From assembly GCA_024278035.1 (NCBI GenBank), contig JAJRUA010000461.1:1-15192 (forward strand): DNA of 15,192 bases, in the 5' to 3' direction. Shown piece by piece: positions 15,121-15,192 of the stretch. Each line of letters begins with the position of its first letter. The first letter of the stretch is position 1. Source of the stretch: Planctomycetota bacterium (lineage in GTDB: Bacteria > Planctomycetota > Planctomycetia > Pirellulales > Lacipirellulaceae). Both the position numbers and the translations under genes were made by a program. The notes beneath the pieces were generated by a model. It saw only the letters and a program-made list of their open reading frames with translations. It ran no database searches and was not told where the DNA came from.

Positions 15121-15192
15121 AGAAACGTGACCTGTAGTGCGGGGCGGGCGGTAAGCCGGCCCCCTTCGTTCTTAGGGAAATGGCTGGGGGGA

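Overview
The window is bacterial and gene-dense and reads as a chromosomal segment of a planctomycete, most likely of the Pirellulales (inference). The pointers are an RseP-type protease enlarged by extra PDZ domains, a secreted metalloprotease with a PEP-CTERM tail, a B12-dependent ribonucleotide reductase with a long C-terminal tail, frequent absence of clear Shine-Dalgarno sites, and GC-rich interspersed inverted repeats of a kind I recall from Pirellulales intergenic DNA. No rRNA, tRNA, CRISPR array or prophage is visible.

Layout, left to right. 1-258 (minus) is the C-terminal remnant of an IS4-type transposase lying against the 3' end of rseP. 317-2449 (minus) is rseP and 2722-3921 (minus) is dxr; the 272 bp between them is mostly a nested pair of inverted repeats. 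A 414 bp divergent intergenic region with several palindromes leads to ftsH (4336-6483, plus). After a 565 bp stretch with no convincing gene comes a matrixin-like secreted zinc protease (7049-7849, plus), then a GIY-YIG/DUF4357 protein (7985-8842, plus). This converges on a histone-deacetylase-fold deacylase (8875-9837, minus). Two tandem intrinsic terminators and a short REP-like hairpin separate it from nrdJ (10059-13118, minus). A class I methyltransferase (13759-14514, plus) follows, then a short orphan reading frame, then rplU for ribosomal protein L21 (14806-15120, minus), which runs toward the methyltransferase.

Functionally the left half has an envelope theme: two membrane-embedded proteases (RseP and FtsH) flank the isoprenoid-pathway enzyme Dxr. 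The dxr-rseP order is a widely conserved bacterial arrangement, but here a repeat element separates the pair. The right half holds DNA-precursor synthesis (NrdJ), a deacylase, a methyltransferase and a ribosomal protein, with no obvious shared pathway.

The clearest regulatory signal is upstream of nrdJ: two NrdR-box-like palindromes exactly 31 bp apart centre to centre, overlapping a sigma70-like promoter and followed by a roughly 250 nt leader with several potential hairpins. I found no wholly new multi-gene system. The best leads are this nrdJ control region, the nested repeat between rseP and dxr, and the orphan C-terminal reading frame before rplU.
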